Notes: generated by a model from the letters alone, not told the origin. A stretch of 64,000 nt of DNA from Tubulanus polymorphus (GCF_964204645.1 NC_134029.1:7830001-7894000); one strand, 5' to 3'. Counted from the first letter of the stretch, positions 1 through 14,010 are shown. Program-made: numbers and translations.

Positions 1-427
1 TTGAATTGCCAAATCATCATAGTAGATGTAAACTTTCATTTTATATCATCCTTCTTGGTTGATATTCGACTCAAATATTGGAAACGAATTTATTTCAAAC
101 ACCGAGTCAAATTCAATTTATGGAACTTGACTAGAAATTTGGCATATCGACGACACAGATTATTCTTTTTTCTTTTGTAACTGCTTAATTGATAGATACT
201 GGTTCAATAAGGAGGAAAAAATTTTCGAAACCAACTATCATATCATATCATATAATAAAGGACTATGGGTCCAGTAGGATCACCTGAGTACATTTTAGTT
301 TTGAGCACAAAAATCGATTTGTTCGAAAGATGAAATCATGGTGCACTGTGTAGTAAGTTTGATGATATACAAGGTAATGTGTTTTCCCTATGAGTCACAA
401 CTACATGGTAGAACAGTTCTTGATAGT

Positions 428-484
428 GATGTCACTGGGAAAGCCTTTCTAGAGGGATTTCTGAAAGGCTTTCCCTGTGATGTC
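428..484. other. Short near-perfect hairpin
   Basis: Arms of 22 nt (428-449 and 463-484) surround a 13-nt loop. I count 19 Watson-Crick pairs, two G-T wobbles and one T-T mismatch. The size and pairing fit an animal pre-miRNA. A tiny inverted-repeat element would look the same. No known miRNA seed was recognised, so function is open. Confidence 0.5.
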
Positions 485-1989
485 ATGAAACAAGGTCAAG
501 CATCGATTAGTAGAATGGGGAAAAGTTCATTGAAATCTTTCACATTTTCTCCCAGCACTTCCAAACGGCTTAGAGCTGATAGACGAACACAGTTGATCCT
601 AAAAATGTGAGAAATCCAGTATAACTCCTGAGTAAGAGAGACCCATAAAATGATACGAAGCGCGGCACCGGCTACGCTAATCGAAACCTCCAACCTTTTG
701 CTATCAGCGAATCACTTGCATCGGGTTTATGAATTTGCATACGACCCCGATACTGACTAAGATACAAACGGCGGTAATGCACGGGCAGATAAAATTGATC
801 GCAACGCAATGACCCAACGATGGACATAGAAGGTGAATTACGCTCGCATTTAGTAACCTTTAAGTTCCGCGGAACGTCTGTGTACCATTGCTTATCTAGT
901 ACTCTAGAATTAGTGGTAATGATTGATTTACTTCCAGTTTATAATGCAGAATGATTAATTAATCGTTGGAACAAACGTTTATTAATCCGCCGTTTGTGCT
1001 GCACATCGTTGTCGGTTATGACTCGACCATTAGCTTTGATTATGTCTATGAATCTATCGTGTATGAACGTACCGAATAAAGCTTTGTTTCAAGTAGTTTA
1101 TAACTATCCAAGCGATGCTACAACGCTCCCGATTCTTATATACCCCTTGTCTCAGTTATTCCTACACCTGAAGACGGTGGTGCCACTCCATCAGAAAATC
1201 GCACCACTGCCATTCAGCACTGTCAACTGGTATATAGCCTATAATGGGTAACCCGCAACACCAGCTATCTCACCAGATGGCGTGAAGAACACTCGGTCAG
1301 TTAAAATCTTTTTATTTTTCTCTCGATATGTAAACATTTATGTAAACGAAATCATATTTTTCCCTCCGTACCATGGAAATCGTTGGAGAGTAATAAAATA
1401 ATCTTATCTTATTATCTTATCTCATCTGACGTTATCAATATAAGTTAATTTTTAATGAACCTCGAACTCTATTTTAGGCGCCCGTATCTATATTATCACA
1501 GGACCAACCAAATATGCAATAAACTCATTTTCTACTCAGATATCAGTAAAGTTTTTATAAATGATTCATTCATTTAAGAGGAAGTTCATTCAGTTTTAAT
1601 TGAAATGTAGAAAAAATCGGGAAGACAGGTGGATGACCTTGTGCATACTCGCCTGCCATATGTGGAATCCTCGATTGCCACAGTAGCGGTGCGCTGCCAC
1701 ATTGTATTCTAGCACGGGCGTCAAATACTTTTTTTAATTGTCACTGTGAAGGTTACATCAACGGGAGAGGAAGCGGTCTCCTACTGCGGCGGTTGGATCT
1801 CCGACTCCTTTGTTATTTCTTACAAGATATTATCTTCCGATATACGTCATGTAGACTCGAAAAAATAAGTCCTACTTCCTTGTTAATGAATACTTATCAT
1901 CATAACGGTACATCTATTGATTAATTAAATAGAAAGCCGAGGTTTGGCCTTTTTTAATTACTTTGAGAACGGATTTTTTCATGAAAAAT

Positions 1990-2335
1990 TGGAAGGGGAA
2001 ATATTTATCATTGGCGTTTTAAAATGGAATGGAACAGGAAAAAATTGAAATAAATTTTCTTTAAATATTTGAGCATTTTCCACATTGCTAAAACCTCGGA
2101 AGGACTGCAGAAAAAATCTTTGAAAGGAGTAAAAATATGATGAATGGTGGGAGAATTGAAAAAAACTTTTTGCAAATCACAATATTGAAAATTGAGATGA
2201 ACATCACCTTAGCAAATTACTAGATTGAAAATCAAGAATGACGTAACAAAACAGAATTTACTGAAAAATTGCGATGAAAACATGGTGGACTAAAAAGAAT
2301 TTGGTGTTTTTTTTGCAGAATTCTGGGAGGTGGAT
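1990..2335 (-). repeat. Dispersed repeat family R1, copy 1
   Basis: This segment matches, in reverse orientation, the segments near 5475-5800 and 13660-14010. Shared landmarks include CTTCCGAGGTTTTATGTGGA-like and AAGTTATGTTCATC-like stretches and a closing AATTCTGCA-like end. Copies differ by many substitutions and small indels, so the family is old. No coding capacity or clear terminal inverted repeats were seen. Boundaries are approximate. Confidence 0.55.
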
Positions 2336-3631
2336 TTGTACACCAAGTAATTCGTATATTCATTTCGGGATGACCCCTGAAACCACATAAAACGGTTTCA
2401 ATTCAAGTCTCCTTCAAATCACAGTGGCCTTGCTACTGTTTGGTAAGTAAAATGAAACGTGGTGTTTCGACAATCTTGAAATTACTGCTAAAGCCACTTG
2501 TTGCGCGGAATTCCCCAAATTCCCCAAATTGACTTGTTTAATTATTCAACGTTAACAACCGAGTACCGACTGCATTGAATGTGCATCCGTAGTAAATGGC
2601 GTAAGTATAAATTATGCAAATGTTTGGAAATAATTCGAAGAATGTCTGCATTGGCGTGCCTATCGATCATTTACTTCTTCTTGCTAGAGACCGAGAGAGC
2701 AGCGAGATTTTTTGTTGCCGACATTGTATAATCTATAATTTACTCCGAAGAACGGATGATCCGATGCTTACACAGATACGTATGATATTACCGATTGGAT
2801 CCGCAGAAATACATCGTACACACTTGATGTTCAAGAGAAAGGGAAGAAGTTAACAAACACGTAGCGATAAGAGAGGTTATTATCGGTGGCGATCGATCAG
2901 AAAACGCGTGGACACCTGGACAGCAATCAAGTCCACCAAAAACAGTAACAAAATATGTGCGCAATGTGACTGTTCGAAGTCTAAATAAACTGGTCGAAGT
3001 TACTAACCTATCAATATACCCTTTAGTTCAATGGTTTCTAGCCTCCATCACGGATGTCTCCTGGGAATTCATCAAGAACCTTAGGGTCCGATTTACTACA
3101 CTACACTAGGATGGCAGAGCGACGGAGATCTCTGTTGAGACAACCACTCTGCCGGGACTGGGTGAACCTGGGAAAATCCTTTAGGAAAAAATCAGACTTT
3201 GATCTCATGTCGGGCAATATTTAGAATTACGGGAGTGTCTTCTTGGGGATATCATTTTCGAAAAATGAAAGTTCGATTTTTGTAGATATATCTTTATAAC
3301 ACAAAATCATTTAGGGCGTTATACGTATCCGTTGAAGACTCGAAAAAGAGTTCACGACAAACTGATCAAAGACGTAAGATTTGTTGTAGTATAAACGATC
3401 ACTGGCAAGGTTTCCCACACTAAGCCGATGGAAAAATTCACAGTAGTTGTATTAACCCTAAGCGGAGACGACGAGAAAAAGCAATTTTTCGGTTTATGGT
3501 GCCAGTTCAAAGAGATTTAGCCTGCTCATAATTTCGGCCGATAGTAGGCCTAGTTGATATCAATACTGATGTTACCAATAAAGTGATCAAAAGCTTTATT
3601 AAAGACTGTCTTCTAAGATCATCCTCGCTTG

Positions 3632-3948
3632 CCAGGGTTTGATTGCCTCCCGCCGACGCCCACGCCAACACAAATCCTGGCCGCACACCCTTCATCGGTC
3701 TATTTATTACACTGCCCAAGATTTCTTGGGCGGACAGTTTGCTACTAAGCGACCACGGGGTCTATGTATTAAGCCAATCGGATGCGTTGTTTTCTACGGA
3801 CAGTTTCGCTACGCATCTGATTGGCTAGATAAATTGACTGGTGGCCGCTTAGCGGTAACCTGTCTGCCCAAGAAATTTCGGGCTAATATGCCAATGCGGC
3901 CAGGGTTTGTGTTGACGCGAGCTTCGTCGGAAGGCAATCAAACCCTGG
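3632..3948. mobile_element. MITE with CCAGGGTTTGATTGCC terminal inverted repeats
   Basis: The left end starts CCAGGGTTTGATTGCC and the right end finishes with its exact complement, GGCAATCAAACCCTGG. The ends stay paired for about 50 bp, and the inner part is also partly palindromic (TTCTTGGGC / GCCCAAGAA). There is no transposase reading frame, so this is a non-autonomous DNA element. TCTAAGAT occurs just outside both ends (3612-3619 and 3949-3956) but is separated from the left tip by 12 bp. Related ends occur near 26660 and 33700, where the tip reads CCAGG followed by an outer CAAGCGAGGAT-like sequence. Confidence 0.7.
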
Positions 3949-4650
3949 TCTAAGATAAGATTTCTAAACTGTGCACGTTCATTTCTGATAACTCAATCCG
4001 TTTTAGCTCGGCATTTTCTGTATTAGTACTCGTATTGAAAACATGACAATGCATGATAATATCGGCTGACGGAGCGCTGCCTCGAACGATCCAACACTTA
4101 AGCACGAATCGGTCTTCTTTCTTAATCAAAGCATAGAAAAATGAGAAAACGAATGAAACAACAAAAACCGCCCATCAGATTCGCATCGCGTTAGATAAGA
4201 ACCTCGTGCGCAAACTCGGGAGTACAAATTTCATCCGGAATGTGATTGAGACTGCGACACGACAAAAGATACGCCGTGATTCCGAGAAACTGAGAAAGGC
4301 TTCTAATCCCAACATAAAACAGACTTCATTCTGTTCCTTTGAAACGAGCTTTCTTCATCCCTCGAGGGGGTCGACTACTGATACAACCAATACAATCTCT
4401 GATCGAGTGATAGTTTTTATGATATGACGGCGACACGCGTTGCTAGTTCGGCGGAGGGAGCCGTAAATAAAACCAATTTCGAAAACTGCAGCAAAAAAGA
4501 TTGTGTAAAGCTGATTACAGGCAACTCGTCTTGTACGGCTGCAATTTAGGATATACACAAGCGCAGAAATATAATCGCCAAACACAAAATTGTCGCGATT
4601 TTTTTTCCGGCGGCTCATATGATGCAGCTACACCAAAAATAATTCAAGGA

Positions 4651-4763
<113 letters not shown>

Positions 4764-5474
4764 AAATTATTATATATAGCTGCATTTTGATCTAGATCAA
4801 AACTTTATCAGCGATATTGAAAGCACCTCAGTTGATAAGTGATGTTACACTAGGCCTACCATGGATTCGAATCTTTAACTCAGTTAATTCGCGATAAAGA
4901 ACCGGCGTTACCGATTTTCGATAGACTATACATGTACAAATAGTTTGAACTTTAGACAACCCTTGACAAAAAGTTTAGTGAACTAGCCTACTAATAGTCA
5001 ATAGGAGTTTACTTCTTTGGGTTTAGGTTTGTATTGGCCTATTAGGAAACCAGCCGTCAATGAACGACTAAACCAGCTAACAAAATATACCGTGACAAGT
5101 ACGTACGAGTACCCTATCGATGATACATTTTTACCAAAATTCATTTTGAAAAAGACTACTGATCCGATTAGAGTCCTATTAGGTCGAGGAAAATCTAGAT
5201 TGCATGCAAGATCATTAATTTTTCGACGTAGAAATTTATATTGGCGTTTGCATTCAAAATCGCTGCAATACAACGAATTTGCGATTCATTTCAATCAATA
5301 TTCGATTTTCTGACACCGGTTTCGAATGAATTCATCGATCGGTTTATCTATCGACGCATTTATCTACAGAAAACTTCAAACCAAAAATAGCACGGCTGTT
5401 GCACGGGTTAACACGCCTATAAATTAGCATGTGGTGGACGGTGAAAAAAATGGCACACTTATTAAGTCTTTTTT

Positions 5475-5800
5475 AGTTTTTTTTTAGTCCTCCTTCGTGT
5501 TTTCATCACATCACAATTTTTCAATTGCAAATGAAATTTATTGATATATAAGAATATTAATCTTTTTACATGTCCGCCTAGGTTTACAATCTTGTCAAAG
5601 TTATGTTCATCTAAATTTTCGATCTTATGATTTGTTAAAAAATTATTTACATCATATCTCCTATCATTTGAATCAAATTCATCTCGATTTTATCTGCAGT
5701 CCTTCCGAGGTTTTATGTGGAAAGTAGGCTTTTCAAATAATAACAAACTTTAGTTTTTATATTTCTCCCTGTCCTTTCCATTCTAAAACGCCTGTTATAA
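5475..5800 (+). repeat. Dispersed repeat family R1, copy 2
   Basis: Same family as 1990-2335 (opposite orientation) and 13660-14010 (same orientation). Landmarks are the GTTTTCATCACA, AAGTTATGTTCATC and CTTCCGAGGTTTTATGTGGA stretches in that order. It ends near a CCATTCTAAAACGCC-like stretch. Non-coding; class unknown. Confidence 0.55.
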
Positions 5801-6314
5801 AGTTTTCTTTTTTCAGTACCACTTAAAAACATACAAATACAATGTTGCTTTTGAAGAACTTGTTCGCTAGTCAAGCTGTATAAAATGTGTGGATCGGGTA
5901 TTTCATATTCCAGCCTACTTTGCGCGTAATGATTTCGATCAGAACAGACACCATAATCTATTTATTCCCCCGGATCGAATCACATGGGACGTTTACCCCC
6001 GTCCCTAAATTTCAGTTTCTCCTCGCGATGCTATTTCGGGTCCTGATCGATTATTACGACGTGTGGTGCGTGTAGCGTCTTGTACTACTCACTGTGCATG
6101 CATCGTTCGCCCCCGCTGATCACGATTTCTTATATAAGCGGTCGATATTGTCTCTCCATTTTATCAATGTTTCAACAGAATAACATAATTTTGCAATTAA
6201 TCTTGTCAAGCATATGAATCGAGAGGAGCTCAGCAGACAAATCAGCACAATGGCCTATACTCATCTTTGAAAAATAACTAGCCTATTCAAAATCAAAATC
6301 TCGTGACAATCGAT

Positions 6315-6625
6315 TGGGTCAGGGATTCGAACCTGATAGCATCGAGACTCGCCACGGGACGAAACCCTACCACGTGCGACGCTACATTCGCAGCTTAGCT
6401 GTCAGTGTAGCCAATCGGATATCCCGTTTCATTTTGGTCCGGGTTTTTCCATTTATAGTTTATCCGTTTACTTTGCCTCAGCGTTTATACAACGGGCAAT
6501 CTGTTTTGCCGCAAGTTTTCTTGCGGTAAACATGCGCATGTACCTGCGCACCCGGTCTAGTGTGGCAGGGTTTCGCGCATTGGCTGAGTTTAGCGATGCC
6601 ATCAGGTTCGAATCCCTGCCGGGGT
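6315..6625. repeat. Two inverted tRNA-like (B-box) segments
   Basis: At 6600-6620 the plus strand reads CATCAGGTTCGAATCCCTGCC, and at 6315-6340 the minus strand reads nearly the same. Each contains a perfect Pol III B box (GGTTCGAATCC) and is preceded by a similar upstream stretch (GGCAGGGTTTCG-like). This fits two inverted copies of a tRNA-derived SINE head, or one element with tRNA-like inverted ends. Neither side forms a convincing full tRNA cloverleaf, so I do not call tRNA genes. Confidence 0.55.
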
Positions 6626-9600
6626 ATGATGTCGTTCGATATGCTCAAAAGAATAGGTCAACTCGCGTATAGGGTCAGAGAACGATGTACCGAGACGAGT
6701 GTGGCTGATTATGACCGCTTTTCGTGTCGGGACTAGCTAACTCATTTAATTGAGAGGAGAGCCAGCCAAGACAATAATTATATATTTACTGTTGCGCATA
6801 AGACGGGTCGGGGTCACCTGGCTCAAATCAGTGACATCGAAGAGGTGTGATATTTCGTCGAAGCCGGCAACCAAAGCAAGGATAGGCCTTGGATTGCTGT
6901 CAATTGTGATTCGCGAGACTGCAGGAATTGTAAATTTATTCAAATTTATTGAATTTCGATCGTGTCACTGCGTAATTCAGTAGCATTAAAAACGAGGCAT
7001 TTTCTATGTCGAAGATCGATAATGAACTGTTCCGCTAAAAGTAAAATACATTCACCCTTCGTGCATCTATTTCGATTGACATAAGCTATATACATATCGT
7101 TATGAATGGCATCGACGGTGATTTCGAGGCATTAGAAGTTGATCACAAATTGCATTGACATCCTGTTTGGTATGATATTTTACATGGTAGGTAGGCCTAT
7201 GTCATGGTACGCGTGGATGGTACAATATGGAAGCCTATCATGTTCTACCCTTATTTGATTATACGCAATGAACTTGCATTAAAAATATCTTTAACGTCGA
7301 CGAACAAAAAAATTGCCTCAGACGGATTCGAAAGGTTTTGAAATCTTAAGAAGAAAATCCATGGGGCACGGATGGATGTACATGTGTATAATAACATGGG
7401 TCGACTATTCTCCGTGAAAATATTCATATATATTACGTGGTTTATGCATACGTCCGGTAATGTATATGTATATAGAGTACAGAACATACAGCGAGGATGG
7501 AAATGGATTGGCGGTGATATCGAAGTAACTGGAGCAGAATATATGCATGAATGAGTTGGTGAACTAATAAATGCTGCTTGGTTTAATTCTCGGTAAACGG
7601 GGGACTAAGCGCCGGTATTCGATTCTGTTCGTAATCTGTAGTAGGCCTACATCATCGGCGTGGCGAGATGATCAGTGTGGTATCATCCAACTCCGTGGAG
7701 AATTATCAATTTCTGCCATTGCCAATATATACATGTTATGTTGTACAAACTATATACCGATCGACAGTTTCCGATCAGTTCGATTCGAATCGAATTCAAG
7801 AATTCAAATCTCGTCCTTCCACACAGTCAATTTTGCTATGAGACTCTACACAGCCTAGTTTATTTTCCTATCATAACCCAGACTACAGGTCAACCAAACG
7901 CAATGTCCAATATCTAGTAATATTTCACCGGAAGAGAGGGTGGGCAGAAAGACTCATCGGGAGATGTAAAACTCCATAAAAGGCCAAATGTATCACCTTC
8001 ATACACAATATTTGTTGAAGTCTAGAGCAAAGCCAGGAAATGCGAGTCGGGTTAAATTGTGTGGTTTAGTAAATTATCGTATGGTGAACCTATACGACGA
8101 GATAATTGCGCAATTTCCACATCAGATACAAATCAGGAAGCGAATATCGCTCCGTCTTATCAACAACAACAGGAATGCAGACGTTTTGTCAGTAACGAAA
8201 TGACAGCGAGGCCGGGCGACAAATGAAACCGGAAACGAAGAATCCGACGTTTTAATTACACCCGTATCGACATCGACGAGAAATTTGCGGCAATTTCCAG
8301 TCTTGCTTTCCCTTGCTTCGTGATCTATTCCGTCGAGGAACCCGCTCGACCCCGCGAGGAACTCCGTGAACTATATCGGCGATGGCCTTACAAAAGACAT
8401 TCAAACGGGCACTGGAAAATTCTCGAAATTCTCCCGATTCAAGCTCCGTAATTCAGCTATTTGATCAGAGTACACGAACATAACAGAATGATTCCCTTCT
8501 CTTTACGTATTCGGATCAGGAGGGTTCAACAGCCGGCGGCCGAGCTTAGCAATGTTTTAGGCAGCGTGTCTACGTCACCGAATCGCCGTGCGCATGAATA
8601 GGTTATGCACCCTCTTATTCGATGTCGGTGCCCTTCTCCTACACGAGCTGTTTGGAAAGAAATGTCAATAGAATTTTCGCGGTGTCATGTTTGCACGAAC
8701 GTATCATAAACGGATTCTTCAATCACGAAGACAGAAGTTGCAAACACACATGTAAGCGCGTTGGTCGACATTATTAAAAGTTAATAAGCAACGCAAAACT
8801 CAGATACAACAATATATCAGTAGCCAAAGCCTATTGCGTGTTACTAATTACTTTTCAGACACCAAACGTATTGAGGAAGAATGTGCAACCATTTCGGAAA
8901 TTAACGTGTGCTCAGAGAAGCTTTAGTTGTCCTAGCTACGTGTATTTAACGTATCGACCACAGTTTGATTTCCTTGCCACACGATGGAGATACACAGTTC
9001 GATTTCTCTAACCAGGCAACACACACAACGTAAATATATCATACATAGTTGAAGCTTGGTATTTATCGCCAGACAAGAGCTGCCCGGATTATAAAGTAAA
9101 CCGTAATTAAGTTATTCGGCTAACTGAAGTTTGAGACTGATTACGAAACGTGTATAGGTTTATAACCGCCGAATAAGGTGAAACATATAAGAAAATATTC
9201 GATGAACTCCCATTGCCTTCAGAAATTTCAACAATTTTGGCTGATTGGCATACGATATTTGACAGGCCCGGTTGACGTCAACAGACATTACACTGATCAA
9301 GACCATTCCCATAAATCTCAACAAGTTTGAACTGAAATTGCTCCCAATCAAAATGCAGTAGGACCGGAAGTTTGTGACGAAGTGATTAGTCTCGGCAATT
9401 CGTTGTTTGGATAATCATCAAAAATAGATTTAATAAGAATATTCCACGCAGATTTTGATATGAGGTTTATTTCGATTCAAATAGTGGCTGATAGATATAG
9501 GCGGTGTAATGCGTATTCGAAGAGTTATCGGCATGGAATTTGTTCCGTTGGAAAAAGTCGCAATAGTTCTTTCTCCCACACGATCGATGCGATAAAGGGC

Positions 9601-11527
9601 TTTTTAAAAGCCGAGCAGAACGAGCGAAAGAAGACACGAACACTCCAGCGCATGTTTAAGATTCCGCCCTTCGAGCTAAAATTGAATATTCATAGAACTT
9701 CTCGCGACGACTACGATTCCGACGACGCTGTGACAGAAATCTTTTCCTTGAGTTTATGTAGCTATTGGGGAATTGCGAATACAGTTTTGAGGATTTTGGT
9801 ATTTGTTTGACATCTGTGCATTATATATAGGCTTATCTAGAAGTTGAAAACGATTTATCTCAATAGCTGAACATCCACCCCCGGGTTGGGATTAGGCTAT
9901 TAGCAACGAAAACCGGTTAAATTCTTCAAGTAGCTGCTGAATAGAATGATGGTAACAGTCATAACCTGTTAATAAACCTGGCATCGAGATTGCGCAAAAT
10001 TACTCCAAATTTAGAAAACTCATCCAAAATCAGCTTTTCGCCAAAGAATCGAAAAGCGAAACGATGATAAATGAAGTAAAAGATGTCAGCTCGGGTATTT
10101 CAGGTGAATAAGTAGCTTTCGCGAGCCGCTGCGAAACAAAATGATGATTAATGATCTACACCTAAGAAACGATATTAATTACAGTAATTAATATCCTCGC
10201 GAACGAATATGCTGGGAAGAATTGAACACGAATTAACTTGACGAAGATTATAAACCCGTGCTGTTCGCGAACGCGCATGTCAAACCCATGAAACTAATCA
10301 CGCGACTTTCATAATACAAATGGCGCTTATCCTATTAGGCCTATATTGTAGTGAAAGGATTACCGTGTGTGGTACTCGCAGTTGGACTGGTTGTCGTGCG
10401 TGCTTCGTGACGGCAACTCTACAAGAATGTACAGTAGGCCTAGTCTACAGCCGAGAGAACTACCGGTACGAACAGGTGATCTGAACGACGAAAGAACGCC
10501 AGTCACGAAATATAAAATCGTTGTATCTTTCATGATTATTACCCCGTCCTCCCTCGGCAAGCATTCGAACATGATACAGAGTATATCGATGTCATTGCAG
10601 GATTTGAATCCCTACTGAGAGACAACGGGTTATGCCTTGAACAACCCACTACATCAAATTATGTTTTCGGTATGCTTTCTTCTATGTGTGTTTTGCGGGA
10701 TTAAATGTATCATATTGATTGAAATGTTATTTATCAAAAACGATGGCCTCTGGCAATCGAACTTCGTAGATAAAGCCGTTCCGCGAGGTGATAGGTATGG
10801 CATATATCCCCGCATTTGCCACATAAAATAAGAAATTCGCACACCACGAGTCAGTGAGTAGGAATGAGCGACGTGTTTTGATGAGTATGCGTAGCCTAAC
10901 GAGCGGAGAGAGAAAGTCGTCTAGGGCACGATCCTGGCGCTTTACAATGACTAAGATTTATTAATGTTAACGATTCGGTCGTTAAGACGGTGTCAGACAG
11001 AATCGGAGAACCGAGGAATTGCTGGCGACGTGCTGGCCGATTAACGGTCCTTATTCTCGCAGGCACGACAAAACTTCGAAATGAAATTTAAAAATGTCGC
11101 TGATGCAGATTCCAAAATCCATTTCATCGTTATCGTCCACCGCTAAATAGGCCTCAGAGTGTAACATGAACAGAAATATTTCTCGCCTTTTTCCACTATA
11201 TGGCTATAATGATGCCCTTAACGGTCACACCCTTGTTATTTATTTTGAGCAATGCGCGTGTTTGATGAGTTTGATCAGGGGTGCTGTTTGTGGCATTGAT
11301 TGGCGAGGAAGGAACGCGATAGAACTATAGCGACGATTGTGTAGGCTTACGTACGCAGAGAGAGATAAGAGAAAATGTCAACTGCGTACAATCTGGTACT
11401 GATTGCACAGAGTGTGTCCCATGTTTTATGGTGATGATAAAGTCACGCCATGAATATGCAGACACAGGGCATATGTTACAACATGACTGACGAGCATAGT
11501 TAGAATAGTGATCTATTGTCAGTCAAC

Positions 11528-11770
11528 ATGGCAGTCACGGTGATGATAGTCACGGTTACAGCGATAGCCTTCGCCGTAGCCGTTATAATACCGTTATTTA
11601 TACCTAAAGGGCCGAACAAAGAGGTGATCCAAGTTATGATAAGCATGTCGGCTGTGTCGGTGTATCTGTACTGGATATGCACGGTTCTACACCAATTAAA
11701 CCCGTTGATAGGCCCGCAGTTAGATGCCAAAAATATGTACATTTTGCAGAAGCTCTGGACGTCCAACTGA
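11528..11770 (+). CDS. ATP6V0E1: V-type proton ATPase subunit e (ATP6V0E/Vma9-like), intronless
   Basis: An intact 80-residue single-exon gene encodes the small hydrophobic subunit e of the V-ATPase membrane sector (Vo), needed for assembly and proton pumping across endomembranes. Two membrane segments lie at about residues 4-24 and 34-52. Between and after them are the family signatures IPKGPN (about 25-30) and QLNPLIGPQL (about 56-65). Length matches the roughly 81-residue animal family. The chosen ATG has a strong context (A at -3, G at +4). The only upstream in-frame start is a TTG. The human gene has introns, so this copy looks like a retrocopy that has kept its frame. It sits on the opposite strand in the probable HCN intron. 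No target-site repeat or poly-A tail was identified. Confidence 0.88.
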   Translation: MAVTVMIVTVTAIAFAVAVIIPLFIPKGPNKEVIQVMISMSAVSVYLYWICTVLHQLNPLIGPQLDAKNMYILQKLWTSN

Positions 11771-13642
11771 ATGCTGAATGTGTACATTAGCCTATACCAC
11801 AGACATGCGGATTATTCGGTTAAAATGATGAACATACATTTTATTTGCAAAAAAGGACTAGGTTTATGTAGCTTTTGTTGAGTATGTGCACATATATCAA
11901 AGGAATAGTATTACAGAAGCGGTCGATGATGTCTATAGCGCGTTTGAACCTGCGGGGAAGAAATTAACAACGGCTTCAGTCAAAACGACACTGCAACGAA
12001 AAATGTATGTTAAACGGTCTGAAAAGCTTGTCTCCGTCGTTTACATGGCTGACATCAACGAGTTTTACCAACGAGACTACCTAACGTCACCGAGTCGTTA
12101 TTCTTTGTATCGACATCTATCGATGAAACCTATTAGAGGAATTTATGTGCATGTATGCGAGAAGATCGTTACGCAAATTAGACATTGTACATCACAAGAT
12201 ACAGTCGGTCTACACGTAGACCGATGGTGTTAGTATGTGTATACCTGGAAATTTATCATACCACCGGAACTCCAAGCTCTGGGAGTAAACTTATACTTAG
12301 TTTTATTGTTTATCAGATTTATATAAAATAGGGAGGCCTATTAGGCTTAAGTTACTAAATAGACATATTCATCGAAATTATTTTGATTAACCCTAACTGA
12401 TCACCCAACCGAATAAAATGACGTAAGCGTTTTCTAAAAATGGCGGACCTTCGTTGACGTAATGATATTTTGTATGACGTTATCATTCGGTTTCTAAGGC
12501 GTTAACATCACGTATCGTCTATTATCACGTGTACGTATTCTATATATTCTACTTCTGGATATAGTTCGTGTCATTATATCGTCGAAATAATTCATAGATT
12601 TTTATTGTATATATATATTTACATACGTATACCATATGAATATGCCAAGATCGATGTTATAGACGCGTTGTATAGTCATAGAAAATCTGCTCGTATCACA
12701 ATATACATTAATCAGCATCGTCTGCAAGCACCATTATTTGACAAGTTCTCTATTGCAACATTTGATCGAAGAGCCACAACAAAATCAACATGAACTGTAA
12801 TAAGCTGAGGATCATACTGCGAAAGCAGACGCACATACATAGGCTACATATCGATTCCCAATCGTATGATTTTGTTTTCATTTGTGTAATGAGGGCATGA
12901 GATTTCAAATTCTCAAAATGTCATCAGCGATTAGGGTTAACCGCGTGTATATGGTGAAAATACGCAATTCGTTGGTTTTATCTCTCTGCAAGTCTGTCGC
13001 GTCGATACCGCAGTGGCGCGTCGTATGATATTTTCACGGCGACTGCCTCGATATCAGACGGGGACAGTCCGTGTCCCGATTCCGAATTGACGACTATTTT
13101 CGGCTCAATGATGGATCAGTAGAAACCACGGGAGAGCGTGGTCTCTTTTAGGTAATATTTACACGATCGCCTAGGGAGTTGATAAGTGTAAGACACATTA
13201 ATCATTGCGCTTGTTTGGCGATTAGATATTACCTGAACATATGACCTACGGGACAAAACTGGACTTACAAAGTGCGCTATTTATGGCCACATTCGGTCAA
13301 GTTTTGGTGGTCACTTCCGGTCACATATGAAAGCTTGATATCAAAATATATCAGCTGCTTGCTGTGCCTATCCTGCAATTTTACATCTTCATTGCCTAGT
13401 ATTCAAACACATGGTTATTGAGTTCATTTATCATAGACTTTTGCATATTTAAATCGGAATGAAATAGGCCTACACATTCCACTACAAATTAACGCATTCC
13501 TTTAGGATTTAATCTTATAATTGGAAATCGGAGCAGCAATAGGATAGCCAAACCAACAACACAGTACCTCGGCACGGAAACTACACGATAAGATACAAAA
13601 CACGCAGGCCTGAGCCATTTTCCTTATTACTTGGAGCTATTA

Positions 13643-14010
13643 CCCCCCCCCCCCCCCCCCCCAATTCTGCAAAAGTCAGCAAATTATAAAACAAATTTTT
13701 TTTTGGTCCTACGCGTTTTCATCACAATTTTTCAACAATGTTTCTTGTTATACTCGTCTTGATTTTTAATCAGGCGTAAAAGTTATGTTCATCGTCATTT
13801 TCAATCTCGTGATTTGCAAAAAAGTTAGTTTTTTTTTTCATTTCACCCATCAATTCAATAAAGTTCATCACTCCTTTTTTACTTTTTAAACTTCCGAGGT
13901 TTTATGTGGAAAATACGCAATTAAGACAAGAAAAAAATTATTTTCATCTTTTTTCCTTCCATTTAGAAACGCCTATTATGAAATTTTCCCCTTCGCCCTT
14001 TTCATATTTT
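13643..14010 (+). repeat. Poly-C run and dispersed repeat R1, copy 3
   Basis: A run of about 20 C (13643-13662) is followed by AATTCTGCA, then the R1 landmarks (GTTTTCATCACAATTTTTCAA, AAGTTATGTTCATC, TTCCGAGGTTTTATGTGGA). Copy 1 has the matching GAATTCTGGG at the corresponding outer end, so the C-run adjoins a family boundary. Confidence 0.55.

Noticed and set aside
9460-9810. 116-codon plus-strand frame
   Set aside because: No motif, no splice context and no similarity I recognise; length is within chance for this amount of sequence.
11886-12233. 115-codon plus-strand frame downstream of the V-ATPase subunit e gene
   Set aside because: Starts at GTG, has no recognisable domain and mixed composition; more likely 3' UTR or chance.
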